Shown here one piece after another: positions 12,306 to 24,100 of a stretch of DNA of 64,000 nt. The translations under genes were made by a program, and so were the position numbers. How positions within the stretch are numbered: position 1 is the first letter of the stretch; every line of letters begins with the position of its first letter. The stretch is from Symbiodinium sp. CCMP2592 (lineage: Eukaryota > Sar > Dinophyceae > Suessiales > Symbiodiniaceae): assembly GCA_905221615.1 (NCBI GenBank), contig CAJNDT010000967.1:43564-107563 (forward strand), written 5' to 3'. The notes under the pieces are model-generated. The model was not told where the DNA came from. It did no database searches and saw nothing but the letters and a program-made list of their open reading frames with translations.

Positions 12306-12609
12306 AAGGCCCTTTCCTTGACTTGGTGCACCTGTGTCGATGAGGCCATGCGACGCAGTCAACGATACCTTCCTACCCCATGCTGCAGCAGTCGTACCCC
12401 GAGTAATTTATCAAGAAGAGCTTGCTGAAGCCGACAACCTGCTTCCACAGGGCTAGGCCCCGCCGAAGCGGGCAACTTCCAGGCCGTGCGGGACGACGCG
12501 AAGCTTTCACAATCGAAGCGAATAACCCTGCAACAAGCGGTCGAGTGAAGCATTTTGTAGCAGAGCCGTTTGCATCTTTGGCACTGGTCTCCGAAGATTG
12601 CTTTCCGAC

Positions 12610-13041
12610 TTACAACATGCGAAAAGTTGTTTTCGTCAAGCATCGGAAACCCATGCCTCTTGGTTTCACACGTTTTCCATCAAGCATCCTCGAAGAACTG
12701 AGCAGTTGTTGCTTAACATTACCACTTCGAACATCAAAGGTGACACAAACAGCACGAGCTGAAGGCTGCTTCTCGAGTTTAGCAGCGTGCGCCCAATGTA
12801 ATCCCAAAAGGACGGCTCGGCCGCAGACTGGCACAAACTCTCGTGTTCTCTGCGAGAGGCTTCGGAGCGCCTGCATGATGCGGTGAATGCTCGGCGACTC
12901 GGCGATCAACAGCGCAGAGCGATGCAATCGAATGGGCCACGTGCTTCGAGCCTCCTCATCTGCTGTACGCGCGCCTAGACAGAGCTCCTTCTCTGCCTCT
13001 GCTGCGCTTGGTGCGCAGTACAGACATTGCATCATTCGCAA
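12610..13041 (-). CDS. Hypothetical open frame or exon
   Basis: 143-codon minus-strand frame with fairly balanced composition, including FVPVCGRAVLLGLHWAHAAK and ARAVCVTFDVRSGNVKQQLL. No family recognised and no neighbouring exons could be joined. It may be an exon of an unknown host gene or a chance frame. Confidence 0.25.
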   Translation of the reverse strand: MRMMQCLYCAPSAAEAEKELCLGARTADEEARSTWPIRLHRSALLIAESPSIHRIMQALRSLSQRTREFVPVCGRAVLLGLHWAHAAKLEKQPSARAVCVTFDVRSGNVKQQLLSSSRMLDGKRVKPRGMGFRCLTKTTFRML

Positions 13042-15641
13042 TAGCGGATCTCTTTCCGCCGCCTTAGATTGACAGTCGGGGACGCTGCCCGCAATTCAGT
13101 CTAATTGACTGCCAGAGCCACGAAGGCCGACTTGATTGATGGCCCTGAATCTGATCGGCTGGGCTCTCCTTGCAATCCTGGCAGGAGACAGCCCTGCCTA
13201 CAAACAGGTGCAGAGTGCTGGCTGCTCTCACGTCCTGTACCAGAGATCTGCGATGCTTGCTTGTTTCGGTCGGAGGTGACCAAGGACAACAGCGTCTGGT
13301 CGTCCCCACAGCCAGCGTCGCTTCGTGTCTCCTCTTCCTGCCGTGTCACAGTTTTCACGTAAGCAGCTTCTCGGAGAGCCCTTGCTCAATGCAATGTGAG
13401 AATCCACGTTTGCTTTGCTTGGCCTGCGCGAAGCGAACTCAGTCAGTGAGCGGGAAGTTCGTACTGAAATTCATGATTCCTGAGCCCTTGTCTTGGAACA
13501 TCCAGTACTTGCTGAAAATGTAGAAGTCGAAACCGTCTGCATTCTTCCGACCCGTGATAGGGCACTGCAATTCCTTCACATGCCCGAACTGGGGTGTCGC
13601 CACTGGCCGGCAGCTTTGGCGAGGTTGGCCACGCCTCCGTGGGCTGGGTGGTGTAATTTAAGTTTGACTCGGGCCATAAAGGCGATTACGAACCTGAGCT
13701 TGAGCATGATAGACACTTCGCGTGGATGCAGCCGCGAATCCGTGCGCACTGGTGGTCGTGCTCGTCTGCAAGCTCCTTCTTCACGACTACGTCTTCCAGC
13801 TTCACCTGTGAGGGCTCTTAAGTCTAACCTGACCACGGATACATGTTTCGAGACCGGCATCTTAACAGGATCCAGTGAAACTGGTTCAATTCAACTATCC
13901 GTACCGTATGCCTGAACGGATGGGTGTATGGGCCGACCCGACAGAATGGAAACGCTTGGAGAGCTGTTCACGCGCCTCCTCCTTTTTCAGCACTTTGATA
14001 GGCTTGCCTCGGAGTTCGGCCTGCCACTGAAGGAGCTCGAAGCAAACGCAGCACTACAAGACGCGGAATTTCGGACTGCGAAACCTTGTAGCTACCAAAG
14101 CCCGGCTTCTTTGAGGCGAGTGCTAACCCTGGAGTTGCGAACCGCGGCCCAGCCTTGACTTGGGATTTGATGGGCAGAAGGCGAGGAACCTGGATGTGAA
14201 CGACAGGGGTCGACTCCTGCTGCCGTCGCCACAAACTTGCCTTTCTCATGCTGGCAGCGCATCTTCCGGAGAACCGTCTGGGCAGTGTTGCTGGCTTGCG
14301 CCGCGCCTCAATTTCGAATTGCCGACGCGGGTCTTAGCAGCCGGTCGCAGTCTGTGCCTGACTCTTGTTCTTGAACATGCGCTGTCGCATACACTTCGCT
14401 TGCTCCCAAAGCCTTGGCAGTTTTTGGTGAACCATGAACTTCAGAAAGTTTGGGCTTTGCGACTGCTAGGGAAGTGCAAAGCACGGGCAGACAACTTGCG
14501 CGAGCAAGTGTAAGTGTTCAGCATGGCTCAGACCTTGCAGGCATGCCGCCCGAGTTGTTCCAGGCACGTTGCAGCCGCCGGAAGCGAAAGGGGAGGCCGG
14601 ATGTCTGCAGGGCTTCCAGAAAAGCCACCACAACGCTCTAGACCTCGAGAAAGGTGTTGGCAGGAAGGTTGCCGCTGGAAGCCGACGACAGCAAAAACAC
14701 GCGTGATGTTAAAACCAGCATGCATGCCACCAGCTGAGGTCAAGAGCGCAGTTTCAGTGCATCCAGATCCGTCACGCCAGCAGCGAGCAACCGGCGGAGC
14801 AACTGACGAGCGCCAAATACCATGTCCTCAAAGTGCGACATGCATGCTGCTCCAAATGCACCGGCATATAATTACAGGGCCGTCTTTCAACGCTGCCAGC
14901 GGGCCTTGGGATCGCGCCGCTTTTGAGCACGAAAGCACCAGGCAGCCAACGAAGATCGCATCCATCGGGGAAAAACTGCGACCCAAAGCTGGATTGTTAC
15001 TGTTTGCTCGTCTTGTGGCAGAGCTGCATGGCCGTACATTCCTTGAAAGATCGGCCAAATCGTCCCGAGCGAAGGCTGAGAACTTCAGTTTCTTGCTTCT
15101 CAGTCGCGTATGGCTCTGCCCACGGCCTGTACAAATGCACTGGGCGATGCCTCAGCCACACAGTGCCCACACACCCCCAGGTGACAATGCAGCATGCCAG
15201 ACCAAAACGAAACGCGACTCTGCACTTTTGGAAAGCTGCTGGCACATCGGCGAGATGAAGCCTTCGCACTGCCATGAAGCTTACGCCCTCGGAGCATTGC
15301 GCGGCGTCTGCAACAAGTACACCTGCAGCCGCTGAAAGGCAACCACGCGCAGTCATGCGCCATTTTCATCAACATGGTCTGGACACTTGTACCTCCAAGA
15401 CTCTGAGGTCACGGCGAAAGCGCTCCCCTCTAAGATTTGCCGGAGAGTTGAACCTTTCACAGAACGTGGCAGGTCACGAACACACCGAAGGAAGGCAATG
15501 ACGAGCGTGTCCAAGGGCCATGCTCGGCAAGCTCTTCCATTGTTGCAACGCCAAACTTGCTTCCGCCGCAAGACCGCTCCTGCAGACAAAAGCAAAAAGC
15601 CTCGTTTTTGTGCTTTCGCCCAATGGCAGTGCATAGGAGCT

Positions 15642-15646
15642 CAAAG
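15642..15646. other. Putative target-site duplication, left copy (CAAAG)
   Basis: CAAAG directly precedes the left inverted repeat at 15647. The same five bases directly follow the right inverted repeat at 47568-47572. Five bases can match by chance, so the evidence is the combination with the inverted repeats. Confidence 0.65.
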
Positions 15647-15709
15647 TGAGGGGAACGCAGAAGGGGGCAACGGTCTGTCAGGCAAAGGTTGACCCTTCGA
15701 CGAAGTTCG
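15647..15709 (+). repeat. Left terminal inverted repeat
   Basis: Pairs with 47503-47567 in reverse complement: 22 of the first 25 bases match, and GGCAA, GACCCTTCG and CGAAGTTCG are shared further in. Several TTCG/CGAA words follow internally up to about 15780 and may be binding sites for the mobilising enzyme (inference). Confidence 0.75.
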
Positions 15710-16460
15710 TTTTTTCAAAAACCCTTCGGCGAACTTCTGCGAACGTTTTGGGGGTTCGTGAGGGGTTCGTGGGTTGTTCGGTTACAAGATAAAGTTCTGA
15801 TATGTTGTTAAAATTCCCAAGTATATTAAAAGCTTCAATAAGAATTTACGACACTACACCCCGGATAGTCTGTGAAGTTTATATGTCAGCGAGATGAAAT
15901 GATGATGATTTGCCACGCCTTTTTCTCTGCATCTTGCAGGGATTTCCTGCGAATGTCTTTCCAAAAATACGGAGTTTCTTGCGTTACTCTGGCTCATTAG
16001 CAAAAATTCTTGCCAGGGCCCGACAGTCGTTCAGTGCAGGTCCAGGAAGTGCAGAATCCTGGCGGGCGGGAGTGTAAAATCACAAATGAGGTGCGTCAAA
16101 AGGCTTGTTGCTCTGGCAACCCGTTTTCTCTCTTGCGACTTCTGCGGCCAGTGACTAAGGCAGCGTTTTATCGCAAACGGCCCGGCAAGGCGGTTGATCG
16201 CCAAAACTTGCCAGGTTCAGCGGCCGAGGACTCGATTAAAATTTCTTGCCTTCAGAAACAGCGGCAGCGGAATTCGGCAGAGTCAGGCCGGGGCGCTCTT
16301 GAAATACTTCCCTGCTCTCTGACCTACAGTCTCGGAAGACTCAGAAGCAGGGGTAACCCGAGAACACAAAAGCATGTGACACCAACTTTCAGCGATGCAT
16401 TTTTTATGTTAAAAATAATAATGCTTCTTCTGTGTTCTTGCCCCTGAAACAATCTCAGTC
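15710..16460. other. Left subterminal region of the element
   Basis: Begins with repeated GTTCG/CGAAC words, then an AT-rich stretch at 15780-15900. I see no gene. GCAAGA sense words begin here at about 15935, so this already has the element's composition. Confidence 0.5.
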
Positions 16461-16464
16461 AAGC

Positions 16465-18286
16465 TTACTTTGGCGATCCTCGCCCTCCTGATGCTGGCGA
16501 CTTGATCGAGCTGACGGGCGATCCGGCGAGGGTCTTCGGACTCTTGCTAGGCGACGACTTGGAATTGATCTTGCGCTTCGGCGTCCGCGGGGGAGTGTTC
16601 TTGCCGTTCCCAGCTGCCGGTTGAAGCGCAGTCTCCGATTTCGCCTGCCACGATTTCGTCTTCTTGCCATCACCAGAACCGGCTTCGGGGGAGGAACCCG
16701 TCGGGCACTCCTTCAGAAAGAACGGGCTCTCGGGCAAGGTCTTGCCCTCGTTGATGTCGGAATTCAGGATCTTGCACACCGAGATGTCCACCAACCCAGC
16801 ACCTGACGGAATTGCTATGCAACGAACAACTGAGTTGGAAGAAGTGGTTTCAACATGTTCTGAATAGACGAGAGAACTAGAGAAGCGCGTGCTTAGATAA
16901 CTTGATCTGAAAGATTCGCACATTGCAGCTGAGAAACTCAAGGATGTGTTGAAGTTTCTTGCGCACATGACCTTGATGTTGTCGATGTTCTGCATCTCCG
17001 GCGGAAGCTTAAACATCAAGTCGGTCTGCATGTACCGCAACTGACTCTTGCCGTCGTCCTGCTTCTCCAGCCTCCAGTAGCTGCAGGAGGGATCGTCACA
17101 GAACTCCTTGAGAACGCGGACTCTTGGGCTTGGGTGAATTTAAGGCCAACCGATCCGACAAACAAGGCAACGGTTAAACCGAATTCATTCAACTTGAATT
17201 TTCACTGACTTGGACTCACGACCCCAGCCGCATGTTGGGCCTAAGAGGCTGAGCAATGAACAGGCGGCGGAAAATCACGATGTTGCAGCAGGATGCCTTA
17301 CTTAGGCGGGTTAAACGAGTAGGTCCTGGAAGGTCGTCTCTGGCCCCCGTGGCTCCCAGGTTTCTAGCCGGCTGCCGTAGTCTGTGAAGCGCTTCATCAT
17401 GAAGTCCTCAAGCGCGACCATGCTCTTGCTCGGCAACGCGCTGTTGACGTCGCAGTGAGTGATGAACCTACGGCGAGTGAGGTGTTTTGCACTTTTCTTG
17501 CTTCGGCAGAGGCAAAGAAGATTTGAATGAAAGATTGTTTTACATGTACTACTGATTCACAGCCAAGCTACGCGAGCAGGGTCGCCAGGAAAGCACGCTC
17601 TATCTTGCATCTGAAGTTCTTCTGCTGTTTGTCCAAGAACGACATCACTTTGGGAATCATCTTGCAAAGCAGCGGTCGCGTTTGCTCTTGCCCAAGCAAT
17701 CGGAACTTGTTCATGTAGGGCTTCAGCTTCTGCTCCGACGAGTCGTCGTCGCCCACGATCTTGCCGGAGTCCAGCGAATCAAAGCTTCCCATACCTTTAT
17801 GCCACGTGCGCTCTAAAGACAATGAATCACAGTCAGTCATTTCACTCAAGTTCAACTGAATTTAAAGAACCTAGCTCGCTAAAGCTTCACAGTACTATTT
17901 TTCTTTCCCAAACATACCCAAAAAAACGAAGAACTAAAATTCTCAGCGACTGAAGCCCCGATGGATGTGTTCCAGTGCTTTCGGCCGTAGGGCAAACCAC
18001 GCATCGAGCTCCTGCCTCATCGTGACCAGTCTGTTCTCTTGCGCTTCAAGATTCGCTTTCTGCTCTTTGCGCAAGGCTTCCTCCGCCTTGTCCTCAGTTC
18101 ACGAATATTCGGACATGTGATTAGCTTGATTGATGGGATCATATGTTTAAAGTTAAGGGGGGTCGGAAGGTTGAAGTGTAGACGCCTTGCTTGCAGACAA
18201 AACACTTTCAGCTTCTTCTCCTTCGAAAGCGCCTTCTCTTGCACTGCCTTGGTTTTTGACTGGATGCAGCTCTTCTTCGGGGCCAT
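16465..18286 (-). CDS. Element gene C: basic, coiled-coil-like protein of unknown function
   Basis: Start at 18286 (MAPKKSCIQSKTKAVQEKAL). The first exon (18206-18286, 27 codons) and the second (about 17948-18092, EALRKEQKANLEAQENRLV) join in phase 0 and predict a charged helix or coiled coil. Next come 17572-17812 (HKGMGSFDSLDSGKIVGDDD ... LLGQEQTRPLLCKMIPK) and 17317-17467 (FITHCDVNSALPSKSM ... KRFTDYGSRLETWEPRG). Their junction 17572/17467 keeps the frame with donor GC|GTAGC. A further exon at about 17136-16980 encodes FCDDPSCSYWRLEKQDDGK and LRYMQTDLMFKLPPEMQNID. The last part (16465 to about 16835) ends in a Ser/Pro/Lys tail (PPRTPKRKINSKSSPSKSPK) that resembles a nuclear or DNA-contacting tail. 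The 17136 and 16835 junctions are not resolved. No enzymatic motif is recognised. It is the most 3' gene in the element's transcription direction. Confidence 0.6.
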
Positions 18287-19348
18287 GGCTGCGCAAGCTC
18301 GGCCAGCAGGAAACAAAATTATCCAAGACTGAGATGCTTCAAGGCTTCTCTTACTTGCTATCGAGCCGGACATGTCACCGGCAGTGATGACGGCTGGGCC
18401 GGTGCAATTTCTCATCTCTCACAACCTCATCGCAAACAAACAGGCTTCCCTGCAGTGTCGTTTCTGAATCTGGCCGAAACAATCCAACAGGAGGCGGGCA
18501 GACCTTGCAAGCGACGTAGGTCTCTTGCAGGATAGACCGGTGGAACCGGCACCTGTTAGTGTCTGACTGTGTCTGATTGGATTGGTTTGGCTTACTATAC
18601 ATCAGAATGTGGAAACCAAGGACAATCGCAAAAGCTGCGAGCATCGATCCAGCGCAGGTGAGTTAATCATTTCAACTATTGACTTGAATAAGCATCCGCA
18701 CACCGTCTCTATGCTCGCAGATGCGTACAGGCGCAAGCGTGCATGTATGTTTACGTTTGCGTATGTGGGTGGGCGCTACTATACAACTTAATAGTTTATT
18801 AATAAATTGTGCGTGCATGCGGTTGTGACCGGTCGCACTCTGGGTTCGCGGCAGGAGGACTCTGGCCAGACCAGTGTAATCAGCAGGGCAGGAAACTCTC
18901 GCAGGAGTCTCCGCCTGCAAGCGTGGTGATATGCAAGACCCGGAAGCTTACTGTATTAAAAATTGTTATTATGAAATATGCATTCATTCGTTACTTCAAG
19001 ACAGTCAGGAGTAGTAGTCGTCGTCGTAGTAGTAGCACTAGTTATTAAGTACTAGTAGTAATAATAATCGTCGTTTACTAGCTAGTTTAGGGTTTGCTTT
19101 TGTGCTGAATCTGGGCAGAGGAACTTACGGAAGGTCTGGCTACGAGGGTGCCACTCCTTTACTTCCAAAGACTCAGATTTGCAGATTTGAGCAAAGAAGG
19201 AGAATCTTAACTGAGTCTTACTGGCCTTGTTTCGGTTGCAACTTTCGAGTAAATTACATTTATTACATTATGCCTGCAATTATTGCTTGGATGCATCTTG
19301 CGGATCTTATGGGTCTTGCGAGTGGGCGACTTAGGGGGGAGTGCCCAT

Positions 19349-19372
19349 ACCCTAAACCCTAAACCCTAAACC
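19349..19372. repeat. Interstitial telomere-like repeat, CCCTAAA x3
   Basis: Three consecutive CCCTAAA units. An inverted partner, TTTAGGG within AGGGTTTAGGGTT, lies at 19538-19551. TTTAGGG is the Arabidopsis-type telomere repeat also reported in dinoflagellates. Confidence 0.75.
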
Positions 19373-19562
19373 GGAATTATTATTAAATTACTGAAACAGA
19401 GCTTCAAGATCAGTCCCAAAGACCCCGAAACCAAACTTGAAAGCCCGGGAAAGAAGCCCAGCCCCTGAACGAACTATTGTAAGTGCATTGTATTAATGAT
19501 GTTTGCGCTCTTGCTTCTTACTTATGCTAATATTAATAGGGTTTAGGGTTCAGGGGTGTAGG

Positions 19563-19565
<3 letters not shown>

Positions 19566-19606
<41 letters not shown>

Positions 19607-19616
19607 GAGTGAGAGT

Positions 19617-19650
<34 letters not shown>
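19566..19650. repeat. (GA)n microsatellite with GTGA interruptions
   Basis: About 85 bases of GA with three GAGTGA interruptions near 19602-19623. It follows the TTTAGGG-like motif. Confidence 0.95.
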
Positions 19651-19653
<3 letters not shown>

Positions 19654-21177
19654 CCGCCGGGTCGATGTCGATGTGGAGTCCGCCAGTCCCAGCCGAACAC
19701 TCGGAATTGGTGTCGGCAGCTGCTAAGTAGACGAAGTCTCGCAGCCCGGCAGCCAGCAGATTACAAGGATCCACGAACGGATCCATGGAGGCCTTCTGCC
19801 AAGGGCATCCTCCAGCGAGACGCGAACCAGGTCCAATGTGAGGAGAAAGCCTTTTTGCCTGGGCGTCTTCTGGTAGCGGAAGTCAAACTTCCCGACCATG
19901 CGGTTGCACCAGGTCCGGTGGTCAAAACCGTTCTCCACGATGGAATTGGCATTGTACCCTCCAGTGCTTTCGGAGTGGGGCTAACTACGGTGTTCCCCTG
20001 GGCGGACAACCCTAGTATGTCTAGAGAAGAAAGGCCCGCCTAAGAAACCTTCCTCCGCCAAAGGGACCACCCCTATTTTAAAGGTTTCTTAAAACAACAC
20101 CCCCTACACTACACCCAATTCACCCAATGCCTTAGCCATTTAATTAGTTCGGAGGAGGCACGGTGGAGTCCTACACCGGGGATTCTATTTCAGGAGCCGG
20201 AAGGCGAAAACTGAAGCATCCCCAGGGTCGAAATGATACCCTCCGAATGTGAGTTCGGCCTCCTGAAGTGAAGAAACTGAAACATTAAATCAAGGCTTTC
20301 TGACAGGGCCCCATAATGCTTCGGCAAGGGAATCTTACGCAGTCGAGGTCCACCCTGAAACGGCTCCTGACATACCATTCGGCAACGGGTTGGGCCTTAG
20401 GGCGGGGGGCTTAGACTACAGCCTCCGAACTAATTAAACTCAACCACCTACCGTACACGCCAAGAGCGGGACGGAGCTGAGCGAACGGCGCCAGCGGCAG
20501 CAGCCGGGCAGCGCAGAAGGGTGGCCTGCGATTGGAGCTTCTGATTTTAAAACGCGGCATATAACGTAAATGCAGATCTAAAGCTTCATTTGTTGCAGAC
20601 TGCACAACGCCGTTTGGTGACATGCCTCTATCGGCATCGGCTCCCTCTGGCAAACGGCGTCTGGCACGGACTGGACCTGAGCGAGCGTCGGCAACGGTGG
20701 ATATGAGCAATCAATGTCGGCACTGCTGCGGCCAAGTGCTTGCCGCCACAACGGCAAGTGGCTTGTTTGTTCTTACATCCTCTTTTCACTTGCCTGTCAC
20801 CCTCCGAAAGAAGGCACTTCACAAAGCATCAAATTCATGACCCCGTGGCAGTAAAGTTCTGTTCTGAAGACAAAGACCCAAAATGACTTCCCCAGCTTTG
20901 GCAGTCTAGCCCCACTGAGCTCCAGGCGTGCCAAAGAAAACGGCCGCAGCAAAGTCCTAGCAAAAACGGGCGGTTCTATTTTAATGCGGCTCGCTAACAC
21001 CACTGCTCTGGGCCTGCGGACATTGATTGCTGCTTCTTTGAAAGTCTGTATCTGCCCAGCACCTCATCTAATAATATCGACACCGCACTTTTTTGGTCCT
21101 CGCATTCAATCATCGACGAGCAAGCACTGACGGCGACGATTCTTCTTGCCAGCGGCGCGGATTTTGCAGCTTCGACT

Positions 21178-24100
21178 TTAGTCGTGAATGGCATCGAAGT
21201 CGAAAGGACACTGAACACCGGGATGCAAATTCCCGTGTCTGGCCCAAACCGACTCGAGAAGGAATCTGACGGCGTGAGCGTCTCCCTTGCCTCCCCAGCT
21301 CCTGCTTTGCGACCAGCGAGATCGGCGGCAAGAGACTCGGAAACACTTGTTGAACATGTCCTTATAGCACTTGTAGTTCTCTGGCAGAAACTGCTGCATC
21401 TTTCTTGCGTCCCAGGTGTCAGAAGAACGGAAGGTGATGGGCTTCCTCTTGCCGTAGGGCTGCTCGGCTTTTGCCGCTTTCTTGCGAATTCGCCTGATGC
21501 TTTTGGCGATCTGTTTGAGCACCGGTGCGTTCTCCTCATCTTTCTCCGCAGCTTCTTCTGCAAGCTCTTGCGCCTCTTCGCCATCGCCATACTTGCGATC
21601 CTCTTCACCTCAGATCTAAATTGTAATTTGATTTATTTTCTGATGAATCAAGCAATAACTGACGAAGGCAGCAAAAGACAATGACAACAACTGAACGAGG
21701 AAGTGGAATCTAATCTAACAAGTTAAGGGGTTTTGGGTTCAGTGTCAACCTTGCTTGGCCAGGCTACCCAAAAGGTTCCCCAAAGAGTCTGCATTATTCT
21801 GGCACCGCCAGAACATGGATCTCTCCAAGGCTTGTGCCACGAGCTCCTCCGTGGTGGCCAAAGTTTGTCGGATGGATTCTTGCAGAAGCCCTGCAAAGTC
21901 ATCAGCCTCTTCAACGACGCCGTGCTCGTCCTGTGACATGAAGGATCAATGACACCGATATCAGTTCTGTCAACGTCACTGTTGCTGCATTGACAGAACT
22001 ATTTCACAGAATGAAGCGCTCTGAAATTCAAGACTTCAAGGAGTCAAATTTGTGAACTGAAGCTGTGCCAGCAGAAGTTCCTTGAGGAGGCGCTTCAGCA
22101 TGGACTCCGGGACGTTGAAGAATCCTTCTCTTGCGGAAAACTGCAGCAATGAGACCGATGTCTTGCTTCTTTCCCACAGCAAGCCAGGCAAGGGTGGTAC
22201 GACAAAGTTCTCCTGCCTTTGGTTTTTTTTTGGCGCCTTGTGTCTTCTTGTCACCGCGACAGTAAGCGGGGCAGCTGGAACTGCATCTAGCACAACCCAG
22301 TCGGAGAAGTTGATGACTGCCTCGAAATGCAGCACCACCGGGTCTTGCAGCTTCAAGAAGACGAAGGACTCTTGCTCGCACCTTTCCATTCTCAGTAATC
22401 CCACAGCCGTGTTTTGCGGCCAGGGCCCGAGACTGAGCCAAACCTTCGCTGTGTCGGTCTTCTTGCGGACGACCAGGCCAGCAGTGATGAAGGCGCTTCT
22501 CCAGGAGGACATCAAGGTGTTCATTCTGGCGGGGGGCGTGTTGACCATGAGGATTTGCTCCAAGAAGGTCGCGTGGTAACCCATGCTGCTCAAGTTTGGC
22601 CAAGAAGCTTTCCCCATGACCTCTTGCAGCTTCGGGTGCCCATCCATCTTGCGCGTGTGGTGCACTGCTTTGGGGATGGGCTCTTGCGCGGCCACAGTTT
22701 GCCCGTTCGTCTCGATCTCGGGGTAACCGAAAGAATGCAACACCTTCGACGTGCAAACTTGCGACCAGGAGTCTGCCGGGGCGAAATCGTGCATCTTGCC
22801 TTCTGCTGATTCGGCTTCCCTCATCTTGCCAAAGCCCTCCTCGTTGTAGGTGAAGATCATGGACCCGAAGCAATCTCTGAGATACTGGACCAGCTCTGGC
22901 GTGGCTTTCCAATCGTTTCTTGCCGCAAATCTTGCCAGGTCAGAGACCCATCGGAGGCGCATCGCAGATCTGGTAGCTGCAAGTTTGCACCAAGGGTTTT
23001 CTCTTATCAATTCGGTCACCTTCGCATCAGCTGCGGCAAAAACTTTCAGCTCTTGCAGGACCTTGTCCGCCGCCTCGACGCTCTCGCAGCCTCTTGCCAA
23101 AACCAGCGGGAAGCAGCCATGTGAAAGCCTGGGCGCATAGTTAAGTTAGGGTTACCGGAGCTGGGACTGGGGTCGGTTTATTTCATTCAGTCATCATAAT
23201 AATTTTAATTTAATGGGATCATATCCAAATTTGTAGTAGTAGTGTGAGTCTGACTCTGACTGACTGAAGTCTGCAGCATTCGAGGAACTTGAGCTAAGTC
23301 CGTCAACGATTGGTGTCCAAATTTACTTGTTCTCCAGTGACCATTGTCGACACATGGCCTGGTCATGCTTCCAAATCTTCAGGTCGCACAATCAAGGTTA
23401 GCCCAGAATCAATCAATGCTGCACATGTTCGACAAGCGACTCGAAGAGACAGTGGAATCTCATCATTGCGATCGCATAGCGGAAGAGCCGCTCGTAGAGG
23501 AAGTCTTGCCAAGTCAGTTCTGCGTCGTCTGGCTTCAGCGAGAAGTAGTACAAGGAGTTGCCAGCCGCCAACGCGTCAATGATGCCCATGCTGCGGTGGT
23601 TCTCTGGCAAAAGTGCCTCGTTGGCGATCTCTTGCACCTCATAATTCGACTCATGGTACTTGGCAGACAGACTAAAGTCGTACATTTTTTCTGTGGATGA
23701 ACATCGCTAAAATTATATTAGTAATTCAGCCAGAGTCACGACAGTTCGCCATCGCCCTTGTGCCTGCTCTGCCAAGTACCTCCACGAGCCCTCTCGTCCT
23801 CTTACGCTCTGGCGAATCCTGTTGAGTTCGCGGGATACCGGAACAGAGACGCAGTACCAAGCATTCACGTTTCCCAGGACCTCTGGGTCGCACACTAGGT
23901 GCATTATGGCCTGCAGCTTGTTTTTGAACTTCGACAAAGCTGCAGCCTGCTGCTTCTTGCTCTCCGCCAGGGTCTCCGCACCGCTGGCGATGGCATCTTG
24001 CATGCTCGACAACATTTCCAGTTGCCCACCATTCTGGCGCAGCCAGCCGTTCTTCAACCCGAAACTGACCAGAATGATGCCCAAAAGGCCTGCTTCTTGC

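Larger units (their letters stand above)
11400..15640. other. Host region without a resolved gene
   Basis: No recognisable domain on either strand. The best single frame is 12610-13041 minus, listed separately. Overlapping frames at 13.5-13.9 and 14.5-15.3 kb occur on both strands without a protein-like signature. Confidence 0.4.
18290..21170. other. Intergenic region inside the element with microsatellites and possible gene remnants
   Basis: Between genes B and C. It holds a GA microsatellite, two inverted telomere-like repeats, and minus-strand stretches that look partly coding: 19723-19938 (ENGFDHRTWCNRMVGKFDFR, RQKGFLLTLDLVRVSLEDAL), possibly continued in another frame toward 19600, and 20190-20378 (PKHYGALSESLDLMFQFLHF). 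These may be a small broken gene. No family is recognised. Confidence 0.4.

Noticed and set aside
20994-21608. 204-codon minus-strand frame at the gene B C terminus
   Set aside because: The frame that continues from exon 7 (EDRKYGDGEEAQELAEEAAE) differs from it; this one is a shadow.
22028-22912. 294-codon minus-strand frame overlapping gene B exon 6
   Set aside because: The alternative frame in the same exon joins in phase with both neighbours and has better protein composition; this one is its shadow.
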